This document shows, in pieces, positions 63,670 to 64,000 of a stretch of 64,000 bases of DNA; position 1 is the first letter of the stretch, and each line of letters begins with the position of its first letter. A program made the position numbers and the translations under genes. Source of the DNA: Leptospira sp. B5-022 (GTDB taxonomy: Bacteria; Spirochaetota; Leptospiria; Leptospirales; Leptospiraceae); the NCBI RefSeq assembly GCF_000347035.1, contig NZ_ANIJ01000018.1:372001-436000 (forward strand), written 5' to 3'. The notes beneath the pieces were generated by a model. The model ran no database searches. It worked only from the letters and a program-made list of their open reading frames with translations, and was not told where the DNA came from.

Positions 63670-64000
63670 ATGGAATCAAAAGAAGAATTCAGTAGAACCC
63701 TGGGGCCTTGGCTACTTTGGGGTTTGGGGGTCGGATACGTAATTTCAGGCATGTATTTCGGTTGGAACTTAGGTCTACCGGTTGGTGGGACCTTGGGCTT
63801 AGGAATTGCCACCTTACTCATCATTCTGCTATATGTTTGTTTTTCTTTCAGTTACACAGAACTCGCATGTATGATCCCCAAAGCGGGAGGAGCATTCGAC
63901 TACGGTAGAGAAGCTCTCGGAAATGCCTGGGCTTATCTGGTAGGCACCGCTCAGTTGATCGAATTTTTATTTGCGCCCCCTGCGATTGCCGCCGCCATTG
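63670..64000 (+). CDS. Ethanolamine permease-like amino acid/amine transporter, N-terminal part
   Basis: An ATG at 63670 opens a frame that runs off the window edge (110 codons visible). The protein is an APC-superfamily transporter: LLWGLGVGYVISGMYFGWNL in the first helices, YTELACMIPKAGGAFDYGRE with the substrate-loop glycine pair, and GTAQLIEFLFAPPAIAAAI. The GMYFGWN and EFxFAPPAIA words are typical of ethanolamine permeases. Ethanolamine would be released from phosphatidylethanolamine by phospholipases. No strong ribosome site is visible. Completion and the presence of an eutBC operon downstream cannot be judged. Confidence 0.8.
   Translation, partial: MESKEEFSRTLGPWLLWGLGVGYVISGMYFGWNLGLPVGGTLGLGIATLLIILLYVCFSFSYTELACMIPKAGGAFDYGREALGNAWAYLVGTAQLIEFLFAPPAIAAAI

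Overview
The window reads as a chromosomal segment of a spirochaete of the genus Leptospira. The grounds are the gene families: AraC regulators with a membrane-embedded N-terminus, 7TM-plus-SpoIIE phosphatases, OmpA-like lipoproteins, many lipoproteins with loose spirochaetal lipoboxes ending in Cys, and a large acyl-CoA metabolism gene set. By eye GC is in the low 40s percent, which would suit a higher-GC Leptospira clade; species is not determined. No rRNA, tRNA, CRISPR array, insertion sequence or prophage was recognised.

Layout. 1-5817 (minus) holds the N-terminal 1939 residues of a giant type I fatty acid synthase (acyltransferase, enoyl reductase, MaoC-type dehydratase, malonyl/palmitoyl transferase, then the start of what looks like an ACP), cut by the window edge. 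5818-6416 is its promoter region with dyad operators. 6417-11992 (minus) is a tightly coupled operon: acyl-CoA dehydrogenase, trpE, trpG, MsbA-type ABC exporter, stand-alone receiver protein. 12533-31000 carries a patatin, cutA, lipoprotein hydrolases, AraC and OmpA proteins, a threonine-type sulfatase-fold lipoprotein, a HadA/HadB-like dehydratase pair, a SpoIIE phosphatase, a TPR lipoprotein, DUF2062 and DUF2167 proteins, a ketopantoate reductase homologue and a secreted lipase. 31137-36862 has an amidohydrolase, an MDR dehydrogenase, crotonyl-CoA carboxylase/reductase (ccr), a TetR regulator and a secreted protein with a C9 tract. 37012-43445 has an OmpA lipoprotein, an ABC-F ATPase, rdgB, a STAS protein and two envelope-glycan enzymes. 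43658-50353 is a signalling block: a 1045-residue SpoIIE-TPR phosphatase, a histidine kinase, a receiver protein and a receiver-kinase hybrid. 50422-64000 carries a CsaA-like protein, a lipase-like hydrolase, a secreted PI-PLC with an apparently permuted C-type lectin region, a receiver protein, a Spy-like/ECF sigma/membrane-protein triad, ssb, a hisI-like gene, mltG, an Mcd-like acyl-CoA dehydrogenase, ilvD and the start of an ethanolamine-type permease.

How it fits together. Lipid and acyl-CoA chemistry dominates: type I FAS, HadAB-like dehydratases, two acyl-CoA dehydrogenases, Ccr, several lipases, a patatin and a PI-PLC. Ccr and the Mcd-like dehydrogenase together suggest an ethylmalonyl-CoA route. 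A short dyad-type motif (exact 10-mer AACGTTCGTT) recurs in four intergenic regions, including those of the FAS gene and the dehydratase pair, suggesting a shared repressor.

Most notable items: the bacterial type I FAS; the half-swapped lectin region of the PI-PLC; a HisI homologue whose DCDxD metal motif is missing from its normal place and present in an N-terminal extension; trpE apparently starting at a CTG coupled to the preceding stop; and a CnrYXH-like ECF triad.
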